DNA of 46,434 nt from Bradyrhizobium uaiense (lineage in GTDB: Bacteria; Pseudomonadota; Alphaproteobacteria; Rhizobiales; Xanthobacteraceae), in contig NZ_VKHP01000041.1 of the NCBI RefSeq assembly GCF_010811875.1, positions 1-46,434 of the forward strand, in the 5' to 3' direction. The position numbers and the translations under genes are program-made. The notes beneath the pieces were generated by a model that was not told the origin of the DNA, did not search any database, and saw only the letters and a program-made list of their open reading frames with translations. Of the stretch, positions 9,847-17,191 are shown piece after piece (the first letter of the stretch is position 1; each line of letters begins with the position of its first letter).

Positions 9847-10875
9847 TCAGAACGGGCTGATCGAGAAATAACGCAGCCACAGATCGGTGAAGCGGCCTTT
9901 TTCCCAGATCCGGAACAGCGCCCAGTTCAGCGACTGCCGAAGCAGGTCGTTGCCCTTGCGCACCGCGATGCCGACGCCCTCGCCGAAAAAGCGGCTCTCG
10001 ACGAAGGGGCCGCCGGAAAACGCGCAGCATTCGGCGGAATCGGTGCCGTTGATCCAGAACGCGAGCGAGATCGCATCGCCGAAGATGAAGTCGACCTCGC
10101 CGCGGCGCAGTGCCGCGCGCAGCGCGTCGTTATCCGGATAGGAATGGATCTCGGCGTCGGTGAACATCGCCTTGAGGTAGGCCTCGTGCGAGGTGCCGGC
10201 GATGACACCGACCTTCTTGCCCTCGAGATACTCGGGACGGATTTCCGGCATCACGTTGTCGCGGCGCGACGCGAAGCGCGCCGGCGCACGGTAATAGGGA
10301 TCGGTGAAATCGACCTTGGCGCGCAGCTGCGGCGTCACCGCCATCGAGGCGATGATGGCATCACCGCGGTTGGTGGCGAGCGCATCGATCAGGGTCTCGA
10401 AGCGCCGCATCTGGATGGTGCAGGTGACCTTGATCTCGTCGCAGAGCGCCCGCGCCAGGTCGACGTTGAAGCCGGCCGGATTGCCGTCCGGACCGGTGAA
10501 GTTGAAGGGCGGATAATCGGTCTCGGTCAGGAAGCGAATCACGGTAAGGCGCGACAGGTCGGGCCGGTCCGGTCGGCGCCGCGGGTCCCAGAAGCCGGGC
10601 ACCGCCTGCGGCGCTGCTTCGGCAGCGGCCTTGGGCGGCAGGGTCGTGGCCGGCGGAGCGGCCGCCGCCGGGGGCGATGCGGGCACCGCCTGTGCAGGGG
10701 CCGCCTTGGTGGAGGGGGCCGGAGCCGGAGCGTTCTTTGCAGCCGGGGCCTGTGCCGGCGGCGTCTGCGCGACCGCAGGCCCCGCCATGACAAACACGAC
10801 GGCCGCCATCATTCCCGCGGCCAGGCGAGACTGGCGCGAGCGGACGGCAAAGGGCTGGGCAGACAAATTTGGCAT
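9847..10875 (-). CDS. Periplasmic amino-acid-type solute-binding protein
   Basis: An extracellular solute-binding protein of family 3 (SBP_bac_3). It has an N-terminal signal peptide (positive RSRQSR, hydrophobic core, AVA/AQ cleavage), then a long Ala/Pro-rich linker of about 60 residues. The two-lobed binding domain starts at LTVIRFLTETDYPPFNFTGP and contains GFNVDLARALC, IASMAVTPQLRAKVDFTDPY and KKVGVIAGTSHE. ATG 10875 is chosen because it gives a normal signal peptide; in-frame starts at 10914 and 10953 exist. No ABC permease or ATPase gene is near, so it is an orphan. The Ala/Pro linker is unusual and might reach through the periplasm or tether it. Confidence 0.85.
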   Translation of the reverse strand: MPNLSAQPFAVRSRQSRLAAGMMAAVVFVMAGPAVAQTPPAQAPAAKNAPAPAPSTKAAPAQAVPASPPAAAAPPATTLPPKAAAEAAPQAVPGFWDPRRRPDRPDLSRLTVIRFLTETDYPPFNFTGPDGNPAGFNVDLARALCDEIKVTCTIQMRRFETLIDALATNRGDAIIASMAVTPQLRAKVDFTDPYYRAPARFASRRDNVMPEIRPEYLEGKKVGVIAGTSHEAYLKAMFTDAEIHSYPDNDALRAALRRGEVDFIFGDAISLAFWINGTDSAECCAFSGGPFVESRFFGEGVGIAVRKGNDLLRQSLNWALFRIWEKGRFTDLWLRYFSISPF

Positions 10876-10966
10876 AACCGGCAATTTCAGGAAATTGAAC
10901 GGCTTATAGACCATCCGGCGCCTGATGCGAGCGCCGATTGGGCTGTTTCTCAACCGGAAATAGCGA

Positions 10967-11557
10967 TCAGAGATACCGTTTGAGATCGGTGGCCGCCTCT
11001 TCCGGCGTCCGTTTCAGATTGAACGGCGCGACGAAATGGCCGTCACGGTCCATCAAATAGATCAGCGCGGTGTGATCCATCGTGTAGTCGCCATCCTTCA
11101 GCGGCACTTTCTTGGCGTAGACGCGATAGCTCGACAGCACCTTGGCGATCGCGGCGGGATCGCCGGTCAGGCCCTTGAGGTGCGGATCGAAGCTCGAAAG
11201 GTAGTCCTTCATCGCCGTAGCGGTGTCGCGTTCCGGATCGACCGAGACGAAATAGGCATTCACGCGGTCGGCATCCTTACCCATCGCCTTCAGGACCTCG
11301 GAAATCTCGAACAGCGAGGTCGGGCAGATGTCCGGGCAATGGGTAAAGCCGAAGAAGATCAGCGTCGGCTTGCCCTGAAGGTTCTTGTCGGTGACGGTCT
11401 GGCCGACCTGGTCGGTCAGCTGGAACGGCCCGCCGATCGCGGCCGGCGCAGCGACGGTGCGCAAGCCGCCGACCGCCCACAGCATGAGGAACAGGCCGAC
11501 CGCCAGACTGCCCGCGAAGGCAGCGAAGATCACCAATGGGCGCGTGGTCCGGGGCAT
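10967..11557 (-). CDS. SCO1/SenC-family copper chaperone
   Basis: A membrane-anchored thioredoxin-fold protein of 196 residues that delivers copper to the CuA site of cytochrome c oxidase or acts as a thiol reductant. Residues 8-32 form the N-terminal anchor. The metal motif CPDIC gives Cys74 and Cys78, and the third ligand is His162 in YTMDHTALIYL, so all three copper ligands are present. It lies 18 bases downstream of a 62-residue membrane protein and 91 bases before the solute-binding protein gene. No oxidase gene is in the window. Confidence 0.93.
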   Translation of the reverse strand: MPRTTRPLVIFAAFAGSLAVGLFLMLWAVGGLRTVAAPAAIGGPFQLTDQVGQTVTDKNLQGKPTLIFFGFTHCPDICPTSLFEISEVLKAMGKDADRVNAYFVSVDPERDTATAMKDYLSSFDPHLKGLTGDPAAIAKVLSSYRVYAKKVPLKDGDYTMDHTALIYLMDRDGHFVAPFNLKRTPEEAATDLKRYL

Positions 11558-11575
11558 GATGCGAGGGCGTCCTTG

Positions 11576-11764
11576 TCAGAAGCAGGCGGAGATGCCGGCC
11601 GTGATCATTTCGAAAAACACCGCGGTCCCGTAGTGGAACCAGAGCGCGGCAGCGGCAAGCAGGGCCAATCCGCCGATGCCGGCGGCGCCCCACAGGATCG
11701 CAGACGCCACCCGGCCCTGCGGAGCCGTCATGAGCTCGGATCGGGTGGAGATCGGCTGAACCAT
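11576..11764 (-). CDS. Small membrane protein upstream of the SCO gene
   Basis: A 62-residue protein with one long hydrophobic helix (about residues 19-45, ILWGAAGIGGLALLAAAALW), then an aromatic-rich C-terminus ending in Cys-Phe. An internal ATG at 11731 is an alternative start. It precedes the SCO gene by 18 bases on the same strand, so it is probably co-expressed with it. I do not recognise the family, and a link to copper delivery is only inferred from position. Confidence 0.6.
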   Translation of the reverse strand: MVQPISTRSELMTAPQGRVASAILWGAAGIGGLALLAAAALWFHYGTAVFFEMITAGISACF

Positions 11765-11913
11765 GGGGTTGAGATAGGCCGGGTTCCGGCAGGCAGCAAG
11801 CGCAATGGCGGTGGCAGACCGTCAAATGATAGCGAGGCGGTTTCCGGTGCTCGCCCCGCGATGCCGGGGTTGCCGGCCATGACGCGCGAGGACGCCAAAC
11901 CGCGACCGGCAGA

Positions 11914-12378
11914 TCAATGCACGGGCTTCGCCGAGGCCTGGGCGTTGAGATAACACGGCTTGTACAGCGCCTGCAGTTGTTTGCCCTGCAGGAAGATCAT
12001 GCGCCGGGTCAGGCCACCGCGATTCGTGATCCATTTGCGTACCGCCGGCGGGTACATCAGGTACAGCATATGGGTGGCTTCGGGATTGGGGACCGGGCGG
12101 CCGTTGTCGCCGTAGTCCCAGGCCGCATGGAAGCCGAGACTGGCGTGTGAGGTCACACAGATCCGGTCGTGAGGAACCTTGCCGAGCACGATGGTGCAGG
12201 CCGAGGCGCACAGCCCGTCGATGATCACGGTCTCGCCCGACGTGCGCAGATCTTGATACCTGTCGACATAGACGCCGATCTTGCCGCCACGATCATCGGC
12301 GATCCTGACCACTGCTTGAGACGCCCCCATTCCCGCCAGCAGGAGAACCGCAGCGAGCAACCCCGTCATCAACTTCAT
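11914..12378 (-). CDS. Exported hypothetical protein (periplasmic ClpP-like group)
   Basis: A 154-residue protein with a clear signal peptide (MKLMTGLLAAVLLLAGMGAS, cleavage after SQA). The mature part starts VVRIADDRGGKIGVYVDRYQ. It contains a GLCASACTIVLG segment that resembles the Ser/nucleophile-elbow region of predicted periplasmic ClpP-crotonase-like proteins (COG3904 type), then SHASLGFHAA. The serine and histidine in these segments could be catalytic, but this is an inference. The ATG at 12378 is set by the signal peptide; the longer open frame upstream has no coding character. Confidence 0.75.
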   Translation of the reverse strand: MKLMTGLLAAVLLLAGMGASQAVVRIADDRGGKIGVYVDRYQDLRTSGETVIIDGLCASACTIVLGKVPHDRICVTSHASLGFHAAWDYGDNGRPVPNPEATHMLYLMYPPAVRKWITNRGGLTRRMIFLQGKQLQALYKPCYLNAQASAKPVH

Positions 12379-12655
12379 TTTGGCCAGCCCCAGTCGAAAC
12401 CGAATCTGTTTGGTCTGTGATGCAAGACAATCGTGAGCGTGTTGCGGCCGCGGAATTTTGTCCAGACGAGCGAAGCCGGTCAAAACAAATTCAAATTGGG
12501 TGTTGCGCCCACGCTGCAGTGGAGCGTGGAAAAGGTCCCAAACTGGAACAACTTGCCGCAACAACTTGGTGCCTCGCCGCCACAGGCAAGGTCCATTTGG
12601 CGTTGACCGCGCGCAACGACGCGGTCTTGAATTCCGGCGGACGGGGGAAATCAGA

Positions 12656-14314
12656 ATGGCTGACGACGCAGATGTGATCGTGATTGGCGCCGGGCTTGCC
12701 GGTCTGGTCGCCGCAACCGAGATCGCCGACGCGGGCAAGCGCGTCATCGTGCTCGACCAGGAAGGGGAGCAGAGCATCGGCGGCCAGGCCTTCTGGTCGT
12801 TCGGCGGATTGTTCCTGGTCGATTCGCCGGAACAGCGCCGGCTCGGCATCAAGGATTCCGCCGAGCTCGCGCTGCAGGACTGGATGGGCACCGCGGGTTT
12901 CGATCGCGAAGAGGATCACTGGCCGCGCAAATGGGCCGAAGCCTATGTCGCCTTCGCCACCGGCGAGAAACGCGACTGGCTGCGCGCGATGGGCCATCGC
13001 ATCTTCCCGGTGGTCGGCTGGGCCGAACGCGGCGGCTACGACGCCATGGGTCACGGCAATTCGGTGCCGCGCTTCCACGTCACCTGGGGTACCGGCCCCG
13101 GCATCGTCGAGCCGTTCGAACGGCGCGCGCGCGAGGCCGCGAAGAACGGACATCTGCTGTTCAAGTTCCGCCATCGCGTCGATGCGCTCAGCGTCACCAA
13201 CGGTGCGGTCGACGGCGTGAGCGGCGCGATCCTCGAACCATCAGCCGTGGAGCGCGGCAAGAGCTCCTCGCGCACCGTCGTCGGCGATTTTTCGCTGCGT
13301 GCGCCGGCGGTGATCGTCGCCTCCGGCGGCATCGGCGGCAATCACGATCTGGTGCGGCAAAACTGGCCGCAGCGGCTCGGCGCACCGCCGAAGTTCATGA
13401 TCTCCGGCGTGCCCGAACACGTCGACGGCCGCATGATCGGGATCACCGAGCACGCGGGCGGGAGGCTGATCAACCGCGATCGCATGTGGCACTACGTGGA
13501 GGGCATCCAGAACTGGAACCCGATCTGGCCGCGCCACGGTATCCGTATTCTTCCGGGACCATCGTCGATGTGGTTCGATGCGTCAGGCAAGCGGCTGCCG
13601 GCGCCGCTGTTCCCGGGCTCCGACACGCTCGGGCAGCTGCATTACATCATGGGCACGGGCTACGATTATTCGTGGTTCATCCTGACCCAGAGCATCATCA
13701 AGAAGGAATTCGCGCTGTCGGGCTCGGAGCAGAACCCGGACCTGACGGCAAAAAGCTGGCGCATGACGATCAAGCGCGCCACCAACAAGGGCGCGCCGGC
13801 GCCGGTGGAAGCGTTCAAGCAGCACGGCGCCGACTTCATCGTGCGCGACAATCTCGCCGACCTCGTCAGTGCCATGAACAAGCTCGTCGGCAATGACCTG
13901 TTGCAGCTCGACGCCATCAGGACGCAGATCGAGGCACGCGACCGCGAGATCACCAACCCCTATGTCAAGGACGCGCAGGTGATGAACCTGCACAATGCGC
14001 GGCGCTACATCGGCGACAGGCTGATCCGGACCGCGAAGCCGCATCGGATTCTCGATCCCGAGCACGGCCCGCTGATCGCGGTGAAGCTCAACATCCTGAC
14101 CCGCAAGACGCTCGGCGGCTTCGAGACCGATCTCGATTCGCGCGTGTTCGGCAGGGATCACCAGATCATTCGCGGGCTCTACGCGGCCGGCGAGGCCGCG
14201 GGCTTCGGCGGCGGCGGCGTGCACGGCTATCGCTCGCTGGAGGGAACATTCCTCGGCGGCTGCCTGTTCTCGGGCCGCAACGCGGGGCGCGCGGCGGCGA
14301 AGGCGGTGAATTAG
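12656..14314 (+). CDS. FAD-binding dehydrogenase (fumarate reductase/KstD-like)
   Basis: A cytosolic flavoprotein of 552 residues. The N-terminal Rossmann motif is VIVIGAGLAGLVAATEIA, with GAGLAG at 11-16, and the ribose-binding acid lies at RVIVLDQEG. The C-terminal FAD loop is AAGEAAGFGGGGVHGYRS. The middle cap region with GGIGGNHDLVRQNWP resembles the succinate dehydrogenase/fumarate reductase flavoprotein superfamily and 3-ketosteroid dehydrogenases. The substrate cannot be named; related proteins are often annotated simply as FAD-binding dehydrogenase. ATG 12656 follows GGGGGAAATCAGA. A strong terminator (14317-14345) closes it, so it is monocistronic. Confidence 0.88.
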   Translation: MADDADVIVIGAGLAGLVAATEIADAGKRVIVLDQEGEQSIGGQAFWSFGGLFLVDSPEQRRLGIKDSAELALQDWMGTAGFDREEDHWPRKWAEAYVAFATGEKRDWLRAMGHRIFPVVGWAERGGYDAMGHGNSVPRFHVTWGTGPGIVEPFERRAREAAKNGHLLFKFRHRVDALSVTNGAVDGVSGAILEPSAVERGKSSSRTVVGDFSLRAPAVIVASGGIGGNHDLVRQNWPQRLGAPPKFMISGVPEHVDGRMIGITEHAGGRLINRDRMWHYVEGIQNWNPIWPRHGIRILPGPSSMWFDASGKRLPAPLFPGSDTLGQLHYIMGTGYDYSWFILTQSIIKKEFALSGSEQNPDLTAKSWRMTIKRATNKGAPAPVEAFKQHGADFIVRDNLADLVSAMNKLVGNDLLQLDAIRTQIEARDREITNPYVKDAQVMNLHNARRYIGDRLIRTAKPHRILDPEHGPLIAVKLNILTRKTLGGFETDLDSRVFGRDHQIIRGLYAAGEAAGFGGGGVHGYRSLEGTFLGGCLFSGRNAGRAAAKAVN

Positions 14315-14316
14315 AA

Positions 14317-14345
14317 GCCCGCCGGGTTGAACCGGCGGGCTCTTA
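14317..14345 (+). terminator. Intrinsic terminator after the FAD dehydrogenase
   Basis: Nine-base perfect stem GCCCGCCGG / CCGGCGGGC with loop GTTGAA, followed by TCTTAT. It starts three bases after the stop codon. Confidence 0.85.
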
Positions 14346-14391
14346 TCATTGGGTCCGAATTTCCTCAGCTATCTTGGAGCGACCTTGGCGC

Positions 14392-14751
14392 TCACGCGAG
14401 CTTGGTGAAGAGCGTGAGGATGCCGTTGCTGAGATTGACAGCGACAACCTGTGCCGAGCTCAGTCCCTTCGCCTTGAGCGCGGATGTCGCTTCCGTGGAG
14501 GCGTCGATGGAACCCCGCAGGCTCTTCAGGTCTTCTTCGCTTGCCTTTGCGATGACAGCCTCGACCCTTGACCGGACTTCGGGCTTCAGCTCCTTCACGT
14601 CCACGACCTGTATGGTCTTGATCGTGGCGGGTTGGTCGGACTCGGCCTGCGACGGCGTGTTCGGTTGCGTTCCCGGCGCTTGCGCCCAGGCAGGTGTTCC
14701 AAGCGAGAGCGCCGCAACGATGATGGACGCCGTAGAGATGCGGATGCGCAT
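14392..14751 (-). CDS. Exported hypothetical protein, 119 residues
   Basis: The signal peptide is MRIRISTASIIVAALSLG, with cleavage after AWA. A Pro/Gln/Thr-rich linker follows, then a compact helical domain (DVKELKPEVRSRVEAVIAKA). ATG 14751 is preferred because AAGGA lies seven bases upstream; ATG 14757 directly abuts that site. I do not recognise the family. The domain is rich in short helices and has no cysteine. It is convergent with the FAD dehydrogenase and shares its terminator region. Confidence 0.7.
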   Translation of the reverse strand: MRIRISTASIIVAALSLGTPAWAQAPGTQPNTPSQAESDQPATIKTIQVVDVKELKPEVRSRVEAVIAKASEEDLKSLRGSIDASTEATSALKAKGLSSAQVVAVNLSNGILTLFTKLA

Positions 14752-14784
14752 GAGCATTCCTTGTGTTGATTGCCCCCAACACAT

Positions 14785-15215
14785 CCCGCGACAACGAGCT
14801 TTCCTCGCTGATGGTTCCGGCCGAAATCCGCTCTCCAGACTAGTTCCGCAGGAAAGTCATGGAACCGTCGCAGGGGGCGCTGCCAAAATATCGAAAACAA
14901 CCCCATGCAAAGTAGCCGGCGGTGGCCGCGTTCGACCAAGCGACGGGCAACTCAGGGACACACTTCCAATATTCCGAAATTGCGCAAGTATCCCTCGCCT
15001 CCAAGCATCGCTCGTCCGAAGGCTGTCGCATAAGCCGTTGCGGACTTCTACAACCGACGCTTTCCAGGTCGAAAAGCGTCGGTGCGCCCAGAACCTTACC
15101 GCTTTTGATCCGGAGCGGATGTGCCGCCGCTGGAGGTCTATCGGGAACGTGCAGGGAAGATTTTGGATGTGGAGGACACCCCTCGAGGTGTTTGGCATTA
15201 CAACCTTCATGGCGA
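14785..15215. other. Gene-poor stretch, no supported gene
   Basis: About 430 bases between two exported-protein genes. The open frames here are short, overlap each other, lack ribosome sites and have mixed codon use. A 50-codon reading at 15121-15270 on the plus strand starts with GTG after GGAGCGGAT. However, it lies mostly opposite the second half of the frameshifted gene, so I read it as its shadow. Base composition is more AT-rich than the surroundings. Confidence 0.6.
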
Positions 15216-15529
15216 TCAAGGACGCAAGCGCATTTCCATGACCCTGACGGAAAGAACATCGATGTAGTAGCGCTCAGCAGACTCGATGTACTGATCTGCA
15301 AAATTGGCGCCGTCGGTCTGTGTGACCGCCTTCAGAGCTTCCTTTTTTCATCATTACATGCGAGCGCTGCTAAGCGCGCCACTACCGGAGCGCTTTCCGA
15401 GCTCTTTGAATATCGCTCCGCCGCGGCGTCGGCACAGGCTCGCCATTTTTCCACGGTCGGCTTCCAATCTTGTGCGGACGCTAGAGTGGGGAGAATGCAC
15501 CCGATGGCAACTAGCAACAGCTTGCGCAT
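15216..15529 (-). CDS. Small exported protein with a -1 frameshift in a six-A run
   Basis: The first part reads 65 codons from ATG 15529 (GGGAG seven bases upstream) to TGA at 15332-15334. It has a signal peptide (MRKLLLVAIGCILPTLASAQ, cleavage after ASA), then a helical region with three cysteines if the one in the signal is counted. At 15343-15348 is a run of six A on the coding strand. Moving one base back there gives 42 more codons with coding character (from KEALKAVTQTDGANFADQYI to a TGA at 15216-15218), making 104 residues. Either one A has been lost (true mutation or sequencing error) or the ribosome slips. The family is not recognised. An FNR/FixK-type box at 15612-15625 lies upstream. 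Confidence 0.65.
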
Positions 15530-15611
15530 CTCGTTACTCCCAAGTGATCAGGACTTGCCGATTGTCTTTAGATCGCTTGTGAAAAAATGGATGACTAGTG
15601 GCTGGGTTGTA

Positions 15612-15625
15612 TTGACGTAGATCAA
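15612..15625 (-). promoter_or_regulatory. FNR/FixK-type box, TTGAC-N4-ATCAA
   Basis: TTGACGTAGATCAA has one mismatch to the FNR consensus TTGAT-N4-ATCAA. Its centre is about 90 bases upstream of the frameshifted exported-protein gene. A class II promoter with this box at -41.5 would start near 15577. The spacing to the RND operon on the other strand (about 450 bases) is less suitable. Confidence 0.55.
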
Positions 15626-15986
15626 GTGACCCGTTGCGATTGGCTCTCCTTCGAACGGAGAGCGCCTGTTAAACGCTGTCACCGCACTGTACGCGCCCGC
15701 CTTCGATCTTGCGTACCATGAACATCATGAGCATGCCGCCACTGATGCTCGTGATTCGAGCATAATGAAACCACCAAGAGGCACCCCGCGCCGCCTCCCC
15801 AAAGGGCGTTTTGACCGGCCAAGCCTCACTTGGGACATCGCCGGGCGAACACACTGAACCGCGGCCCGCGGCCCCTGCGCTTGTGATACCGGTTTCCCCT
15901 TTGCGGGGATGGCAGCGCCTGACGTGACGCTCGACCGAGCAAATAGCAATGAATGTCGGAAGCTGAGCGCGGATATCAAGCACACC

Positions 15987-16000
15987 TTGATCCAAATCAA
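15987..16000 (+). promoter_or_regulatory. FNR/FixK-type box, perfect, upstream of the RND operon
   Basis: TTGATCCAAATCAA is a perfect TTGAT-N4-ATCAA palindrome. Its centre is about 75 bases before the adaptor ATG (16068). A -41.5 position predicts a transcript start near 16035 and a 33-base leader. In Bradyrhizobium such boxes are bound by FixK2, which activates genes at low oxygen; use by this operon is inferred. Confidence 0.75.
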
Positions 16001-16067
16001 GTGGCTAAAAAAAAGAGGGGCCACGTTAACAAGGGGTTGCTCGACATGTAACGCCCGGAGCTGGACC

Positions 16068-17189
16068 ATGTATCCCTTCGCGTTTGCAGTTGCGCGGTAC
16101 CTTTCAATCCTAGTCGTGTTTAGTTTCGTTGGGACGTGCGCCCTTGCACAGCAGGCCCCGCCTGCGGCGGTCGCCGTCGGCACGGTCGCAGCCGAGCGCA
16201 AGCCCATCGAGCGAAGCGGAACGCTTGTCGGGAGAATCGAGGCGGTTCAGCGCGTGGAGGTCCGGGCACGCGTGACCGGATATCTCGAAGAGGTTCTGTT
16301 CAAGGAAGGCGACCTGGTCAAGGAGGGAGCGCCCCTCTACCGCATCGAAAGGGGACTTTTCGAGGCCGCCGTAACGGCTGCCCAAGCCGCGCTTGATCGG
16401 AGCAAGGCCGCAAAGGTGCTGACAGAGATTCAGTTCAAGAGAGCTCAGGAATTGCTCGACAAGGCTACCGGAACCGCTGTCGCGCGAGATCAGGCGCTTG
16501 CTGCGGATCAACAGGCCGATGCGCAGATCCTGAGCGACCAGGCGAACCTTGAAACCGCAAAGATCAACCTCGGCTATACCGAAATAAATTCGCCTATCGC
16601 GGGAAAGATCGACAAGACCAACATCACTAAGGGCAACGTTGTCGGGCCCAACAGTGGCGTCCTGACGACCATTGTCAGCCAGGATCCGATGTATGTGAGT
16701 TTCCCCGTCAGTCAGCGGGATTATCTCGAGGCCCGCGAGCGAAGCGCCAAGTTCGGAAAGGTCAAGGTGAAGATCCGCTTCTCGGACGGAAAGACCTATG
16801 GACAGATTGGTGAAATCAACTTCGTGAGCGTCTCGGTCAGCCGGTCGACCGACACGATCCTTGCCCGCGCCACCATTCCGAATCCGGATGGGGTGCTGAT
16901 CGATGGTCAGCTCGTGCAGGTGATCCTCGAAAGCGGTGAGCCCGAAGAGAAAGTCCTGGTCCCACAAGCCGCGCTGATCGCCGATCAGGCGGGCACTTAC
17001 GTCTTCGTGGTCGAGGACGGCAAGGCTGTCGTGAAGCGTATCAAGATTGGAGCCGAGATCGGTGCGGATGTCGTCGTCGATCAGGGGCTGAAAGGTGGCG
17101 AGCAAGTCATTGTGCAAGGCATTCAGGCTGTTCGGGCTGGCGCGCCTGTGCAGGCTGCACCGTTGCCGAAGACAATCGACCGGAGCTGA
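16068..17189 (+). CDS. RND efflux periplasmic adaptor subunit
   Basis: A membrane-fusion protein of the HlyD/AcrA-MexA family, 373 residues, linking an RND permease to an outer-membrane channel. It has a signal peptide (hydrophobic ILVVFSFVG, cleavage after ALA-QQ; no lipobox cysteine right after the cleavage site). Then come a barrel-sandwich domain ([20 protein letters not shown] and the matching INSPIAGKI half), a coiled-coil hairpin (about residues 95-150) and a C-terminal beta-barrel. ATG 16068 was chosen for GGAG seven bases upstream. It is two bases from the permease gene, so it is an operon. No TolC-like outer-membrane gene is near, so it must share one encoded elsewhere. Confidence 0.92.
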   Translation: MYPFAFAVARYLSILVVFSFVGTCALAQQAPPAAVAVGTVAAERKPIERSGTLVGRIEAVQRVEVRARVTGYLEEVLFKEGDLVKEGAPLYRIERGLFEAAVTAAQAALDRSKAAKVLTEIQFKRAQELLDKATGTAVARDQALAADQQADAQILSDQANLETAKINLGYTEINSPIAGKIDKTNITKGNVVGPNSGVLTTIVSQDPMYVSFPVSQRDYLEARERSAKFGKVKVKIRFSDGKTYGQIGEINFVSVSVSRSTDTILARATIPNPDGVLIDGQLVQVILESGEPEEKVLVPQAALIADQAGTYVFVVEDGKAVVKRIKIGAEIGADVVVDQGLKGGEQVIVQGIQAVRAGAPVQAAPLPKTIDRS

Positions 17190-17191
17190 TC

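Larger units (their letters stand above)
15530..16067. other. Regulatory and gene-poor stretch upstream of the RND operon
   Basis: 538 bases without a supported gene. It holds two FNR/FixK-type boxes (15612-15625 and 15987-16000) and a hairpin GCTCTCC-TTCGAAC-GGAGAGC (15642-15662). A minus-strand reading ends near 15669 with a run (FHYARITSISGGMLMMFMVR) that loosely recalls the end of IS6-type transposases. This is too weak to call. It is AT-richer than the genes around it. Confidence 0.55.

Noticed and set aside
9763..10983. 406-codon plus-strand ORF over the solute-binding protein gene
   Set aside because: Starts in a repeat and is antisense to a gene with a signal peptide and domain motifs.
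15121..15270. Plus-strand GTG-start reading of 50 codons
   Set aside because: Lies mostly opposite the second part of the frameshifted exported protein gene; no further support.
15669..15995. Minus-strand ORF ending FHYARITSISGGMLMMFMVR, vaguely like an IS6 transposase end
   Set aside because: Similarity is too weak, no inverted repeats or other transposase motifs are found.
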